Source: Diaporthe sp. PMI_573 (taxonomy: Eukaryota; Ascomycota; Sordariomycetes; Diaporthales; Diaporthaceae). Taken from it: 64,000 nt of DNA. This document shows, piece by piece, positions 12,001 through 25,379 of the stretch. The stretch spans positions 124,001 through 188,000 of the forward strand of contig JAJTUP010000027.1 of assembly GCA_021399435.1 (NCBI GenBank). Direction: 5' to 3'. Position numbers and translations under genes: made by a program. The notes under the pieces were generated by a model that did no database searches, had not been told where the DNA came from, and saw only the letters and a program-made list of their open reading frames with translations. Each line of letters begins with the position of its first letter. Position 1 is the first letter of the stretch.

Positions 12001-15000
12001 AGTAACATCCATACTAATTTAAGACACGTAAGACTAGTTCCAGGTAAGAACCTTTTCTCTATTAAACAAGAGATGGGTAAACATATTCCTTTCCTTAGTC
12101 GAAAAGCCATCATAGTTATCCTTCATGATCTATTCTAAGTAATTAGGAGTAAGTCAAGATCCCCTCTTAGTCTTAGAGAATTTTAGCCATATCCAAGGGT
12201 CGTATTTATATCTATAGTTCCAGTTTATAGCATCCCTAATTTTCACTTCATAGCTCAGCTTCTAGTTAACTATTCCCTCCAGAACTAATCCATCAGATAG
12301 GTAATTATCCACTAGATATACTTTAACTCCCACCCTCTTATAGAGGGTTCTAATCATAAGTTAACAAGTACACTTAATAGATTTAACAACACTAGCAGGC
12401 AATAGGATCGAGTTTATCCATTTACAAGTATAGGCCGTTCTTATTCTCAGATACAATCCATAAACACACTAAGGATTAGGTTTTTCAATACCTTCAAGCA
12501 TACATAGCTAACATACTTCGTACTAAAGGTCTTTTATAAAAGAAACTAACAACTTCTAAACATCCTCGTCCTAGAGAATACCTAGAATTTCATCACCTTC
12601 TTCAATATTAAGATAAGTTAAAGAAGGCTTAACTAGAGTACTAATCACCACTAGTTTCTAATCAGATTACTCTAAATACATCTAAATAATTAAAGTCTAC
12701 AAAATGTATTTTTCTAAGACTCTTATACTATCACCAGGCACTACATAAAAAGGCTTCTAGTTCCTTCATCCCAGGCCACACTTTATCTAGGAGTCTCCTA
12801 GTATAATATACATAAATAGGAAACCCTTTAACTTTTCAAAGGTTAGATTAGTATTAAAAAAGAATAATATTCTAAAAAGAATGTAATATATAATATTATA
12901 AGTTATATTATTAATAATAAAGAAAACTTACTTTATTTATTTAAGGCTAATATAAATCCAGTCTTTAGTTACCCCAATCAGAGACAAGGCTTCTCCATTA
13001 TAGACTATAGAGGTCATATCCTTAAAAAGAGAATAAGCAAGCTAGTTTTAGCTATAATAGCTTAATGGTAGCAGATTCATCTCTACTCCAGTATTAAGTA
13101 AAGCAGGTAAAGGTATATATTAGTCACTCCCTACATATATAATAAGGAAAGCTAAACTACAACATCCTTGGTTAATTATATTTAAAGTTAATATAGCTAG
13201 AGAGCTAACATAATATCTAATCATCATCAGGGTTAGAGCAGTTTCCCCTAATAAGTTACTTGTCAGAGTACTAACAACTTTAATGCTTAGGTACTAGTCT
13301 CTCCATCCCCTCATTTCATGAATAAGTTTAAAAGGAACTTGTGAAATAGTCCTTACCCTATCTTATAAAGCTTATAAGTACCTAATCAGAGTAGTATTCG
13401 TCTCCCTAAGAGCTAGGAGATTAGAAGTATATATCTTAATAGTTTTGCTAAGAATTGCCTATACTACTGCTTCTTCTAGAGGTAAGGTTTCTACTAGTTA
13501 TCTTTTTAGCTTAGCATGGGTTGGTTTTTCCACCACTACCACCACCACTACATTAACTTGATCATGTTCCATATACCTAGTAAATTCTTCTACTACATAG
13601 CTTTCTAAGTTATCTAGTTCCTTTCTACTTAGATTGCTTAGACTTGGTAAATCATTTTCGAAGTAGACGTGTGTTTCAAGGTAAGGGGTATCTAGTATAG
13701 CTTCATATATTGCCTCGTCATCCTAATCTATACCATCCTCTATCACTTATCTCTTCTTTACAGCATTAGCAAAGGTTTATAGATCTTTTAAACAAATCTA
13801 CTCTTTACTTATAGTAATGGTATAGAGAGATAGGTCTAAGGTTATTAACATGGATCTAATAGCTAGTAGTTTTCCTAGTAGTTCAGGATTCTAGACTAGT
13901 TTAACCTCTCCTAAGGCCAGGTCACCTCTAAATAATAGGTTCGCCTTAACAAGTTTTTAGTATCAAAGGATACATAGCAAGTCAGTTCTACCTTTCTATA
14001 ATAAAAACTCTAGTCAGCTTCTAGCATACTTTTCAATCCTAATTCCTTTCTAATCACAATAGAGTCAAATACTAACAGGGTCTAGAAAATCAGAATACCT
14101 GTTCCAAGCATCTATAATAGTACTAAGGATCATTAAAAAACCCTTGTACTTTTCTACATAGAAGAGCCCATTAATAACAAGCTTATTAATCTTATCATAC
14201 TTATAAGCTATATAGTCTTCTCTTATACAACCATAGCATATATATAGAGAACCATTCTTCTTTAGCTAAATAGTAGAAACACTATAAGTATCATCATCAT
14301 CATTACTCAAGGCTAGAGAGTAGATTTCCTAGCCACTAGGTCTCTAAACAAACCCTACTATGCCCATTCCAGTCAGTCCGAGTTCAGTTCATCATCTATC
14401 ATAGGAGGTTACTTTAGCATAACGTCTAAGTTATTTATCAATCTCCTTCTCCTCTCACATTCTCAGCTACTCAATTTTCAAGTTAACAAATTCATTTACA
14501 AGGTTATCTATCCTCTATTTAAGAGAATTATCACCCTAATTTCTATACTAATCAAGCTAAACAACAGGTTCCAGATATATACCAATAGGTTTCGAGTATC
14601 TCAGATCATCACTTCGTTACTTCTCCATATACTATCAATTCTACTAATTCCACAAGTCTGTTTAGAAACAATCAAGAAGTCCTTTCACAGCCAGGTAATG
14701 GTCCTACTTAGAGTACTCCAGTTCTCTATTAAAGATAAATAGAAGCCTGTCCTTGAATTCTATCCAGGGCATGTCTTTAACCTTCTCCTCATAGGTTAGT
14801 CTAAAAAGAAGCTACTTCTTAATCCAGGATAGAAGCGTCTTATAAAAGGTCCTACTTCCCTAATCAGACATCTCTCCAGCTTTAATTAGCACTTAGTTAT
14901 AGTCAGCAATCCTCCGTTTCCACTCTTCAAGATCATCCAAGGGATTCTAGCAGAGGATTACTTCTATCACCAAGCCCAGATCTACTTAAGAGGAAGTATC

Positions 15001-15666
15001 ACTAGTTTTAAAGTAGGCTAAGAGTTCCTAACTCTATAAAGCCTAGGTACTCAGTCCAGCAGTAACCTTCTTAATTAAATAGACCAGATCAGAGCTAGTA
15101 CAATACTATTTTAACAAGGAAAGGATCTAGTCCATCAAATAAGAGAATTAGCAAGAAATATCCTCTAAGGTAGATATTAACTTAACAATATTTATACCAT
15201 CAAACCTTAGCACGTTAAGGTTATACAACATAAGCAGTACTATCCAGGGCAGCATCATAGTACTATAGGAGAATGGACTAAACGGGTATTAGCCCATAGT
15301 GTTAGACTTAGCTAAAAGGGGTTGTCGTGGCTAAGCAGGAGGGTCCTAGGTAGAAGGTAAAGAGGTTTCGCTAGGAGATCCTTTACCCTTAGGCTTAGGT
15401 TTCTTCAGTAACCAGTCTCTCCCACACTCCCTTCCAGACCTTTGGTGATCAGGAGGAATTAAAGGACTAGTAATTACTTGCTAGTAGGTAGAGCTTGGAG
15501 TAAGTAAAGGCGGACGTAGCGGGCTTGAGCCTTTAGATGACATAGTCGGGAAACCCGGTATTCTAGTAGAAGTAGCGTCTTTAGTAGGGCTAGCTACCAC
15601 GGATGTTCCAGTGCTAGACATAGTTAGAATAAAGTGATCAGAGCTGTAGGCTTGTTGTTTAATCAA
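9000..15666 (-). pseudogene. Gypsy C gag-pol (gag, protease, RT, RNase H, integrase), broken
   Basis: Read leftwards on the minus strand. Gag runs from Met at about 15621 (MSSTGTSVVASPTKDA) to about 13800, with a gag-core segment near 14870-14690 (WIKK, then KVKDMPWIEFKDRLLF). A CxxC-type remnant lies near 14240. A protease-like motif LLNTGVEMNLLPL is near 13110-13060. RT follows, with MGATNSMA near 11580 and FLDNVVVRGPDTDY near 11510-11470, the FLDD form of the YxDD box. Integrase has an HHCC-region segment near 10320-10180 and an intact C-terminal piece at 9649-9858. Many TAG/TAA stops break the frame. Confidence 0.8.
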
Positions 15667-16425
15667 GAAATGGTGTTATCAGATAGACAAGTATGTTTGT
15701 GGGTTGGTACTTAGTACAATGATGATACTCGACATTCCCGCGCCTTCTTAAGTACTTTTCCTCTGCCTAGTATATATAGCCTTGTCTTTAAAGTTCCCCA
15801 TTACCTCTGATTAAAAGCCGTTGTGCCTTTACTTCACTCCTCCCAGTATTCCTCAGGCTTAGTACTAATGTCTAACAAGTACACTGTCGTAAACCTTGTC
15901 TTAATAGGTTTGGTAGTAATTGTCGTGATGGCGCTACTTTCTAACCAGACTTTAGTCGCCGAAGTAACTATAGAATCAGATCAAGGGCTGTTCTCCTCTA
16001 ATCTAAGCTTAACAAATCCTGTAAAAGTCTGATCCCCTCCTTAACTAAGTGTTTTACAAGTAAATATATTACTCTACCAGGGCTTTAGCCGTTACTGTGA
16101 AATGATCCCTAGTGTGATAGCTGATGTTTATACCTTAGGTGCGAAGCTTAGTTAAGAGGGTACCCTTTAGAACCTTGGTAAGAGAGTAGGTTTGAAAGTA
16201 GGGTTCTTCCTATATACTTTAGTTATACTTCTCTCGTCTTTAGTTTAATCATATAACTCTCTTCCTAGCAAGGCGTTCCCTTAGTAGTTCTAATCAGACG
16301 TAGGTAAGACAATTCTGCACATGATCATGAAGAACAGGCAAGCTTTAGACTGACTTGTTAGTCGTGAGCTCTCTCCTTAGTCTTCAAAGGTCACGTAGTT
16401 AGCTCTGCCTGGGCCAGATCACTAG

Positions 16426-16753
16426 TAAAAACGTGGACACCAAAGCCGAGCATAACAGGTGCCCAAGTTCTGCTAGCCCCTCTGAGCGAGAGAGAGAAAA
16501 CTGCTAGAGGGCTCTAATGTGAAGAAAGAAGAGATAATGAAAAAGGGCTGGAAGGGCCATGAAGGTGATAAAAGCAGTGATTGGGTTCTGATCAGACAAT
16601 GTCACAGGTTATCAAATAATAATAATAGAAGAATGAGTTTAATTGTTGCTTCGGCCCTCGAGAGGGACAGAAGCATGTCTGGTACTTATAGTACGGACGG
16701 CCAAGAAAGAAAATTCATCGTACTAGCTACGTGAAACACTGCACCCCGTAACA
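16426..16753 (-). repeat. Gypsy C LTR, right copy (5' LTR)
   Basis: This is the 328-bp partner of 4767-5094, ending CCCCGTAACA against CCCTGTAATA in the left copy. The open frame at 16519-16734 lies inside it and is a shadow of LTR sequence conservation, not a demonstrated gene. The adjoining sequence leftwards (about 16390-16425) would hold the primer-binding site; I could not assign a tRNA. Confidence 0.85.
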
Positions 16754-19700
16754 ATAGGTAGTAAAAAAGGAGCTAATTCTAGTAGATGTTGTATTTTAGT
16801 TATTAGTCACTAGTATTACAGCTAGCAGCATCTTATCCTAGTCATCTTACTAGTATATAATAAACGTTTATATATAGTCTTTAACGACTTGGTTAGCTTA
16901 TTTTATTATTCTATCTATTTCTAGATAATATACTATAAATAGTCTCTACTTAATCTATAGTAACTTGTATATTTTCTTCTAGGTTAGACTAACAAACTAT
17001 AGCCTACAATTTAAAACAACTACCGAGGGAACTTTGTGGTATCTAATTAGGTACTCTAGTAGGTACTAGGCTACCTTCCTGGCCATAATAGATACTATAA
17101 ACTTAAAGATTACATTTTTAAATAGTTAATCTATAATAACCATGATGTTAGTAGCTTAACTAGTGCTAGTTAGTAGGAGCTGTATAATAAAGTCTATAGA
17201 TATCTCTAACTATACTTAATTTAAAACAGAGAGAGGCTTTAGTAGCCCTTGCTTCTTCTCTTGCTATATTACTTTTTAGCTACATATATTACAATTATAT
17301 AAAAACTTCCAAACGTTTTAACCAAGCCCAGGCCAAGTAAAATTATAGCTAATCAGGGCTCTTGTTACATCTCTATCTAGGTAACCTATAAAGAACAAAT
17401 TATAGATATCTTATATAATCTTAGTCTATAGGGGTTTATAATGTAAAACCCAAATATAACCTCTTTAACACAACTACTACTATTTATCTATAGAGCATTC
17501 TAATATAGAGATAGGCAATTCCTATTAATAAGAAAATTAACACTCTTCTCTAATTACTACTTCTCTAATTAGCTAATAACAATTATTAACCTATAGTAAT
17601 TATTCCCACAAGTCCTTTAATAACAAATCTTTAAATAGAGATACTAGGGGATCTAAGTAATTAGCCTCTAGGTCTAATTCTCTATCCTAATCTCCCCTAG
17701 CGATAAATCTAATCTTAATAGATACTTGTTAGGCTTTAATTAGAGTAGCCTAGTTTATAATAAGTGTTTTTCAGCCCTATAGCCTAAGAAGTTAAATATA
17801 CCTTCCTACTAGTTAGTTATCTTAAGCATTAAGGAATATATCTTATTCCCTCCTTAACAAGGTATTAAGTACTATAGCTTCTTTACCTACCTAGTAGCGC
17901 AATTTAAAATTATATCTCGCTAAGGTCTCTAACTACTATATTTATTACTTGCTAAGCTATCTCTTCTTCCTAAAATACTCTAAGTTCTTATAGTCAGTAA
18001 GGACTTTAAAAGAGGGTATACTTTAAAGTTCAGCATCCTATTATTCTATATAGCAGATAATTACTAATAGTTCTTTATTATAAATTAAGTAATTATATTT
18101 AACAAGCAAGTTCTTTTTTAAATAAAATACCACAAGCCTTAGCATCCCCTTATTATCATACTATAATAATACACCACCAATAGCATATCCTAAAGAATTA
18201 GTCTTAAGTACCGTTTATTTTTCTAGGTCCTACTATACTAAGATAGAAGCACTAATTAAAAGCTACTTAAGTTTCTTAAAGGCCAATCTACAGTCTATAG
18301 TCTATATAAATAACACTCCTTTCTTGGTAAGGGCTATAAGGGGGTAGGTAATGTTTGAGAATTTTAGAATAAAATCTCAATAATAGTTTACAAATTTAAG
18401 GAATCCTTAAACTCCTCAAACTAATTAGGGGCGTTCCCATAGCTCGACTATCTTGATTTTCTTAGAGTCGACTTAAATCCCCTTACTCACTTCTACTATA
18501 AAGCCTAGATACTTAATACTCTTAGTCTTAAAGTCACATTTATTAATATTAACCTATAGACCTACTTTCTAGAATTTTATAAACATTTTCTTAACCTTTA
18601 CCTAATAATTAAACAGAGAGCCATTAAAATAAACCAAGACATTATCAATATAGGCTAAGTAGAACTTATTAAGATATTCTTATAGTATTATATTAATATA
18701 TTACTAAAACATTACTAGGGCTCCTATAAGCCTAAATAGTATTACCAGCTATTTAAAAAGCCTATACTAAGTATAAAATACAGTCTTTTATTTATTACCT
18801 TCTCTAACTCAGATCTTATAAAATACCATAATTATATCTAGCTTTATAAACTAATATATTTTAGATAAGGACTAAAGAGTCTTGCTAATTAGTAGAAGTA
18901 GATACTAGTCTTTCCACGTAATCTTATTAAGACTATAGTAGTTAACGTAAAATCAAAGGCTACTACCTAGTTTCTTTATAAATAATATTAAAGTAGAGAT
19001 AGAAAAGTTATTTATATAGATAAAGTTCTTCTATAGGAGCTTAGTAAGTATTCTTCTAAGTATTATAAGCTCTTTCCTTAATATACTATATAAGGGCCCC
19101 TATAAGACCTTTTTTTTCTTTCCTATCTAGGCTAACTTCTAACAAAATACTATAATTATTTCTATAGTAATAAGGTAGAAGCTAATTAGCCTTTTGACGA
19201 TTAAATAATAGTAAAAACTCTTAGTATTAGGGTAGTAGCTTCTCTTATAGATTACCCTTCTTCTTAGGTACTAGTACCTTCTTAATATTATATAGACTAA
19301 CTATAAAGATTAATAGACCTTGGCTTTTACTAAGGTTTTAATTAAACTACTACTAGTAGGCTCTCCATACTAGTCTAGTAAATATAGAGGTAGTATGCCT
19401 AGTAAAGGAGTAGGAGTCTTTCTTCTCAGAGCTTTGTTTCTTAACCTTTAGCCTAGTTAAACTAAAGATAATCTTACCCTTTAAAGAATTTAGTAATATT
19501 CCCTTAAGATTTATTTATAGTTATTCTAAAATTACATTCTCCTTCTAATTAAAGATTATATAAAAAAAAGCCCTATCTTATTTATACCTATTAATATCAG
19601 TATTTATATATACTATATATATAATTATTTCTTTTAATATAAAGTTTACTTACTCTAAATCTTTAAAAGTAATAAGAATATAAAAAAGGTATAGCTTTTT

Positions 19701-21090
19701 AGCAAAAGATTTGCTAATAAATATATAGTATAAATAGCTACTATCTACTAAGGCTTTAGTATAGTAGGTTCTATTAAGTCTAAAATTAATATAAAACTAA
19801 TTACCATCTATCTTTTTTTAAACCTCTTTTATTAGCTTATAGCCTCTTAGTCCCCCTAGTATTAACTTTTACTAGAGGCTATTCTTTTCCTAACTCCTTA
19901 CTCTAATCAGGTATAGACTTATTAGTTAAGCTATAAGCTATATCTTTTATAGCAGCCCTTTCCTTTAACTTACTATATTAGCCCTTAGTAACTTCTTGTT
20001 TTAAAGCCTTAAGGTAGTAGAGTAGCTTAAATAAGCAGTATTTAACTCGGTACTTATTATAACTATAGTAAAAACAATGTCCCTCTTTTTTCCTATAGTT
20101 AATTTTTTTCTAATCAACCTACTTAGCTTTCTTGCTCCTAATTTTCTTGTTTTTACAAAACATAGAGTGGAAAATCTTAATAGACTCCTAATTTATCTTA
20201 TTAATTATAATAGTTATTACTACTAGGTACTTTTTAGCCTCCTACCTCTAATTAAGAGACAGGAACTATTATAGTACCTAGTTTTCTCTTTACCTATACT
20301 CTAGGCTATTAATATAGAAGCCTAGGATTTATAATATGTAAACATACTATCTATACTCTCTAGGTAGTTTTAGGTAGGTAATTAGCCTCTCTTTTATCTT
20401 CTAGTTAAAGGCCCCTTCTAGGTAGCTAATTTAGGAGATAGTAGGCTACTTGCTACCTCTACTATCAGTAAGCTTTTTTTTAAACTAAGGAAAAAATACT
20501 GTAAAACTCTTATTATCCTTCTACTAGATAGACCTTAGGTAGTCTAGAGCTTACTTCTAAGTATTAAGGTCCCTATAGTACCTATGTAGATACTCTAGGT
20601 AACTCTTTAGATTATACTTACTATTAGTACTACCTTTTTCTATAAACGTAATTATTATATTCTGTGGTGTCCTTTTAAGCCTTAAATAAATATAGGTAAA
20701 CTAGTTAAAAGAAAATCTAATTACCTATCTATCTACCCTTAGCTTGTTCTATACTTTAAGGTACTAGGCTTAGAAGGCTAATTAGGTTTTGTTAAACTTT
20801 AGAGAGTTAGAAAGTATTGTGTACCTCTTAGAGTCTCTAATTATTGCTGAATCCTTATCCTAGTAAGGTTTGAGAGTAGGGAGGGTTGTGGCTCTAGTTA
20901 GAGGTATCTAGTATTCTTTTTAGATAAGTACTAGCCTGCTTTTAAGGTGTTAAATCTATTCTTACTATAGTTTGTCTTTCTAGTCCTATCTTGCCTGTAT
21001 ATTAGAGATTTAACCAGTTATTACGTTTATTATAGTAATAAGTTATACTATCTGTTAGGAGTTCCCTCCTATATCTTTGTTAGACGACAT
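16754..21090 (-). pseudogene. Gypsy B gag-pol, broken
   Basis: On the minus strand, gag begins at a Met near 21090 (MSSNKDI) and has a zinc-knuckle remnant of the form CxxC-x4-H/Y-x4-C near 20050-20095 (HCFYYSYNKYRVKYC). Protease follows. RT runs from about 19200 to 18480, with NVLVYFNGSL near 18650 as the YxDD-box region, then FIVEVSKGIKVDSKKI near 18490. RNase H covers about 18350-17900 and integrase 17700-16754, continuing across Gypsy C at 4766-4450. Stops are mostly TAG and TAA. It is the best copy for reconstructing the domain order of the family, because only integrase is interrupted. Confidence 0.75.
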
Positions 21091-21548
21091 TATAGTAGAT
21101 GTTTGTCTCTTTAGGCCTACCCCTATAAACTAAAGAGTTTGTACAGCACCCGGCCTTTTGATTACCCTTGCTACAAGACCTTTGCAGACTTAATAGGGGG
21201 CTATTGTTTTCTCTCTTTAGACGTTACAGCCAGGACCTTTAGTTATAAGAGGAAGACTTCTTCTATTGTGGCTACTTAAGACCTTTAAGTAGCAGGAGGA
21301 TTATAGGCCTCTGGCTTTAATTATAGGATACTCTACTATAATAGCGTAGAGTCTCTAGAGAAGACCTTTTTGTTTTGCAAGTCGTGCTTGTTACTCTATA
21401 CTATATGTGGTATACCTAGGGGGGTAGTACTGTCTTTCGTCATGTATTTAAGCTCTTGATACTTGAAACCTTCTCGTTATCTAATCAGACCTGAAATGTC
21501 TGTATAGGTATACTACTTGTTATGATAAATAGAAAGTTTAGTTATAAT

Positions 21549-21755
21549 GTAACAGTCTTAAGGTAGTATATTGTAACTAGCTAGGCTACTTTATAAGTAT
21601 AACTAAACTTGTAGAATAAAGGAAATAACTAAAGGTAACTATATGTCCCTGCCTATAAGTATCTACATAGAAGGGTCTGTATATTGATTTGGTCTGTATG
21701 CCCTTTTAGGCCGAGAGATTCTAAGGCTAAGCTATCTAGGCCTCAGCTTGTTATA
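21549..21755 (-). repeat. Gypsy B LTR, right copy (5' LTR)
   Basis: This copy of about 207 bp begins TGTAACAGTC and ends CTTGTTATA. It is followed by gttct, the right half of the target duplication, and then by the rest of the RNase H region of Gypsy A. Confidence 0.85.
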
Positions 21756-24740
21756 GTTCTTCTTTAAATAAAATACTATAGGTCTTAGCATCTCCTTATT
21801 ATTATACTATAATAGTGTACTACTAATAGTATATCTTAAAGAATTAGTCTTAAATATTGTCTATTTTTCTAGGTTCTACTATACTAAAATAGGAGTATTA
21901 ATTAAAAGCTGCTTAAGTTTCTTAAAGGCTAATCTATAGTTTGTAGTTTATATAAACAGTACTCCCTTCTTAGTAAGGGCTGTAAGGAGGTAGGTAATGT
22001 TTAAGAATTTTAGGATAAAATCTTGGTAGTAGTTTATAAATCTAAGAAATCCTTAAACTCCTTGAATTAATTAGGGGTGTTCTTATAGCTTAACTACCTT
22101 GATTTTCTTAGGGTTGACTTAAATCCCTCTATCTACTTTTACTATAAAGCCTAGGTATTTAACACTCTTAGTCTTAAAGTTATATTTATTAATATTAACC
22201 TATAGACCTACTTTTTAGAGTCTTATAAGTATCTTTTTAACCTTTACCTAGTAATTAGATAAAGAGCTATTAGAATAAACCAAGACATTATTAATATAGG
22301 CTAAGTAGAACTCGTTAAGGTATTATTATAGCGTTATATTAATATACTGCTAAAATATTACTAGGGCTCCTATAAGCCTAAATAGTATTACTAGCTATTT
22401 AAAAAGCCTATACTAAATATAGAATATAGTCTTTTATTTATTACCTTCTTTAACTTAGATCTTATAAAATACCGTGATTATATCTAGCTTTGTAAACTAA
22501 TATACTTTAGATAAAAACCAAAGAGTCTTGCTAATTAGTAAAAGTAGATACTAGTCTTTCTATATAAACTTATTAAGACTATAGTAATTAATGTAAAATT
22601 AAAGGCTACTACCTGGTTTCTTTATAAATAATACTAGAATAAAGGCGGGAGAGTTACTTATATAGATAAAGTTCTTTTATAGAAGCTTAGTAAGTATTCT
22701 TCTAAGTACTATAAGCTCTTCCTTTAATATACTATATAAAGGCCCTTATGAAACCTTTTTTTCTTTTTTATCTAGGCCAACTTCTAACAAAATACTATAA
22801 TTACTTCTATAGTAATAAAGTAGAAGCTAATTAGCCTTTTGGTAATTAAATAATAGTAGGAACTTTTAGTATTAGGGTAGTAGTTTCTCTTATAAGTTAC
22901 CCTTCTTTTTAGGTATTAGTACCTTTTTAATATTATATAGGCTAGTTATAAAGATTAATAGACCTTGGCTTTTACTAAGGTTTTAATTAGACTACTACTA
23001 GTAGGCTCTTTATATTAGTCTAGTAAATATAGAGGTAGTATACTTAGTAAAGGGGTAAGAGTCTTCTTTCTTAGGGCTTTATTTCTTAACCTTTAGCCTA
23101 GTTAAACTAAAGGTAATCTTATCTTTTAAGGAATTTAGTAATATTCCCTTAAGGTTTATCTATAGTTATCCCAAAATTATATTTTCTTTCTAATTAAAGA
23201 TTATATAAAAGAAAGCCCTATCTTGTTTATACCTATTAATATTAGTATTTATATATACTATATATATAATTACTTCTTCTAATATAAAGTTTACTTACTT
23301 TAAATCTCTAGGAGTAACAAGAATATAAGGAAGGTATAGCTTTTTAGTAAAGGATTTATTAATAGATATATAGTATAAATAGCTACTATCTACCAAGGCT
23401 TTAATATAGTAGGTTTTATTAAGTCTAAAGTTAATATAGAACTAATTACTATTTATCTTTTTTTTAAATCTCTTCTATTAGCTTACAGCTTTTTAGTTTC
23501 CCTAGTATTAACTTTTACTAGAGGCTACTCTTTTCCTAATTCCTTACTCTAATTAGGTATAGACTTATTAGCTAAGCTATAGGCTATATCTTTTATAGTA
23601 GCTCTTTTTTTTGGCTTGCTATGTTAGCCTTTAGTGACTTTCTATTTTAAGGCCTTAGGGTAGCGGGGTAGCTTGAATAGGTAGTATTTGACTCGGTATT
23701 TGTTATAATTATAGTGGAAACAATGTTTCTCTTCTTTTTTATGGTTGATTTCTTTCTAATCAACCTACTTAGCTTTTTTACCCCTAATTTTCTCATTTTT
23801 ATAGAGTATAGAGCGGGAAATCTTAGTAGGCTTCTAATCTATCTTATTAACTATAATAGTTATTACTACTAGGTACTTCTTAGCCTCCTACTTCTAATTA
23901 AGAGATGGAAACTATTATAGTACCTAGTTCCCTTTTTACCTATACTCTAGGCTGTTAATATAGAAGCCTAGGATTTATAATATATAAATATATTACCTAT
24001 ATTTCCTAGGTAGCTTTAGGTAGGTAATTAGCCTTTCTTTTATCTTCTAGTTAAGGGCTTCTTTTAGGTAGCTAATCTAAGAGATAGTAGGCTACTTGCT
24101 ACCTTTACTATTAGCAAGCTCTTTTTTAAACCAGGGAAGGAATATTGTAAAACTCTTATTGTCCTTCTACTAGATAGACCTTAGGTAGTCTAGAGCTTGC
24201 TTTTAAGTATTAGGGTCCCTATAGTATCTATATAGATACTCTAGGTAATCTTCTAGATTATACTTGCTATTAGTACTGCCTTTTTCTATAAATGTAATTA
24301 TTATATTTTATGGCGTCCTCTCGAGCCTTAAATAGATATAGGTAAACTGGTTAGAAGAGAATCTAATTATCTACCTATCTACCCTTAGCTTGTTTTGTAT
24401 TTTAAGGTACTAGGCTTAAAAGGCTGATTAGGTTCTGTCAAACTTTAGAGAATTGGAAAGTGTTGTGTATCTCTTAGGGTTTTTGATTATTATTGAATTC
24501 TTATCCTGGTAAGGTTTGGGAGTAGGGAAGGTTATAGCTCTGGTTGGGGGTATTTAGCATTCTTCTTAGATAAGTGCTAGCCTGCTTTCAAGGCGTTGGA
24601 TCTGTTCTTGCTATAGTTTGTCTTTCTGGTCCTATCTCGCCTATATATTGGAGATCTAACCAGTTATTATGTTTATTATGGCGATAAGTTGTGCTATCTA
24701 TTAAAAGTTTTTTTCTGTATTTTTATTAGACAATATTATA
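21756..24740 (-). pseudogene. Gypsy A gag, protease, RT and N-terminal RNase H, broken
   Basis: This is collinear with 18110-21090 of Gypsy B, with many transitions between them, and reads on the minus strand. RNase H (N-terminal half) lies at 21760-21960, RT at about 22130-22850, and gag at about 23560-24740. The frame is interrupted at more sites than in Gypsy B. The remaining half of RNase H and integrase are at 2154-3832, so the two halves together give one element copy. Confidence 0.75.
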
Positions 24741-25171
24741 GTAGATGTCTGTCTTTTTAGGCCTACCCCTATAAACTAAAAAATTTATACAGTACCCGGC
24801 CTTTTAATTACCCTTGCTGCAAGACTTTTGTTTTCTCTCCTTAGATATTATAGCCGGGACCTTTGGCTATAAGGGGAGGACTTCTCCTGTCGTAGCTACT
24901 CGAGACCTTCGAGTAGCAGGAGGACTATAGGCCTCTGGCTCTAATTGTAGAATGCTCTACTATAATGGCGTAGAGTCCCTAGAAAAGACCTTTTTGTTTT
25001 ACAAGTTATGCTCGTTACTCTATACTGTATGCGGTATACCTGGGGGGGTAGCACCGTCTTTTGTCGTATATTTAAGCTCTTGATACTTGGAACCTTCTTG
25101 TTACCTAATTAGACCTGAAATGTCTATATAGGTGTACTACTTGTCGTAATAAGTAGGAAGTTTAGTTATAA

Positions 25172-25379
25172 TGTAACGGTCTCAAGGTAGTATATTGCAA
25201 CTAGCTAGGCTACTCTACGAGTATAACTAAACTTATAGAATAAAGGAAATAACCAAAGGCGACTACGTGTCCCTGCCTATAAGTATCTATATAGAAGGGT
25301 CTGTGCATTGGTTTGGTCTGTACGCCCTTCTGGGCCGAGAGATTCCAAGGCCAAGCCATCTAGGCCTCAGCCTGTCACA
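25172..25379 (-). repeat. Gypsy A LTR, right copy (5' LTR)
   Basis: This 208-bp repeat runs from TGTAACGG to CTGTCACA and is immediately followed by the target duplication ctata (25380-25384). The 60-codon open frame at 25267-25449 begins in it and crosses the insertion junction, so it is not a gene. Confidence 0.85.

Larger units (their letters stand above)
4767..16753 (-). mobile_element. Gypsy C: 12-kb LTR retrotransposon of a second family, inserted in Gypsy B
   Basis: Direct repeats of 328 bp at 4767-5094 and 16426-16753 bound the element. The bases atag occur at 4763-4766 and 16754-16757, and the uninterrupted sequence is seen in Gypsy A at about 2485. The minus-strand polypurine tract (AGAGAGGGGTG, plus 5095-5105) abuts the left LTR, so the element reads on the minus strand. 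Gag starts near 15621; protease, RT, RNase H and integrase follow leftwards to about 9000. The remaining 4 kb (about 5095-9000) is beyond pol and carries two further frames. At 11,987 bp it is long for a fungal Gypsy. LTR differences are all transitions. Confidence 0.85.
3833..21755 (-). mobile_element. Gypsy B: second copy of the Gypsy A family, inserted in Gypsy A
   Basis: LTRs at 3833-4040 and 21549-21755 belong to the same 208-bp family as those of Gypsy A. The flanking duplication is gtttt (3828-3832) and gttct (21756-21760), one C/T apart. The uninterrupted target is visible in Gypsy B itself at about 18108, which shows that a copy of the family inserted into the RNase H region of another. 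Own sequence is 4041-4766 and 16754-21548, about 5.9 kb after removing Gypsy C. Domain order on the minus strand is gag, protease, RT, RNase H, integrase. The left LTR start is strongly RIP-altered (TATAATAA instead of TGTAACGG). Confidence 0.85.
1003..25379 (-). mobile_element. Gypsy A: LTR retrotransposon inserted in Copia, host of Gypsy B
   Basis: Two 208-bp LTRs (1003-1210 and 25172-25379), both bounded by TGTAAC and GTTACA/GTCACA, flank the element. The target duplication ctata (998-1002 and 25380-25384) marks the insertion in the Copia integrase frame. A polypurine tract on the minus strand next to the left LTR (plus-strand pyrimidines at about 1211-1230) sets the orientation as minus. 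Own sequence is 1211-1619, 2154-3832 and 21761-25171; Gypsy B and a Copia-family solo LTR interrupt it. Without these it is about 5.9 kb, typical for Ty3/Gypsy. All LTR-to-LTR differences I could see are transitions. Confidence 0.85.

Noticed and set aside
15823..16032. 69-codon plus-strand frame with a hydrophobic segment
   Set aside because: It is in the gag leader region of Gypsy C on the opposite strand to gag-pol, is short, and has no family resemblance.
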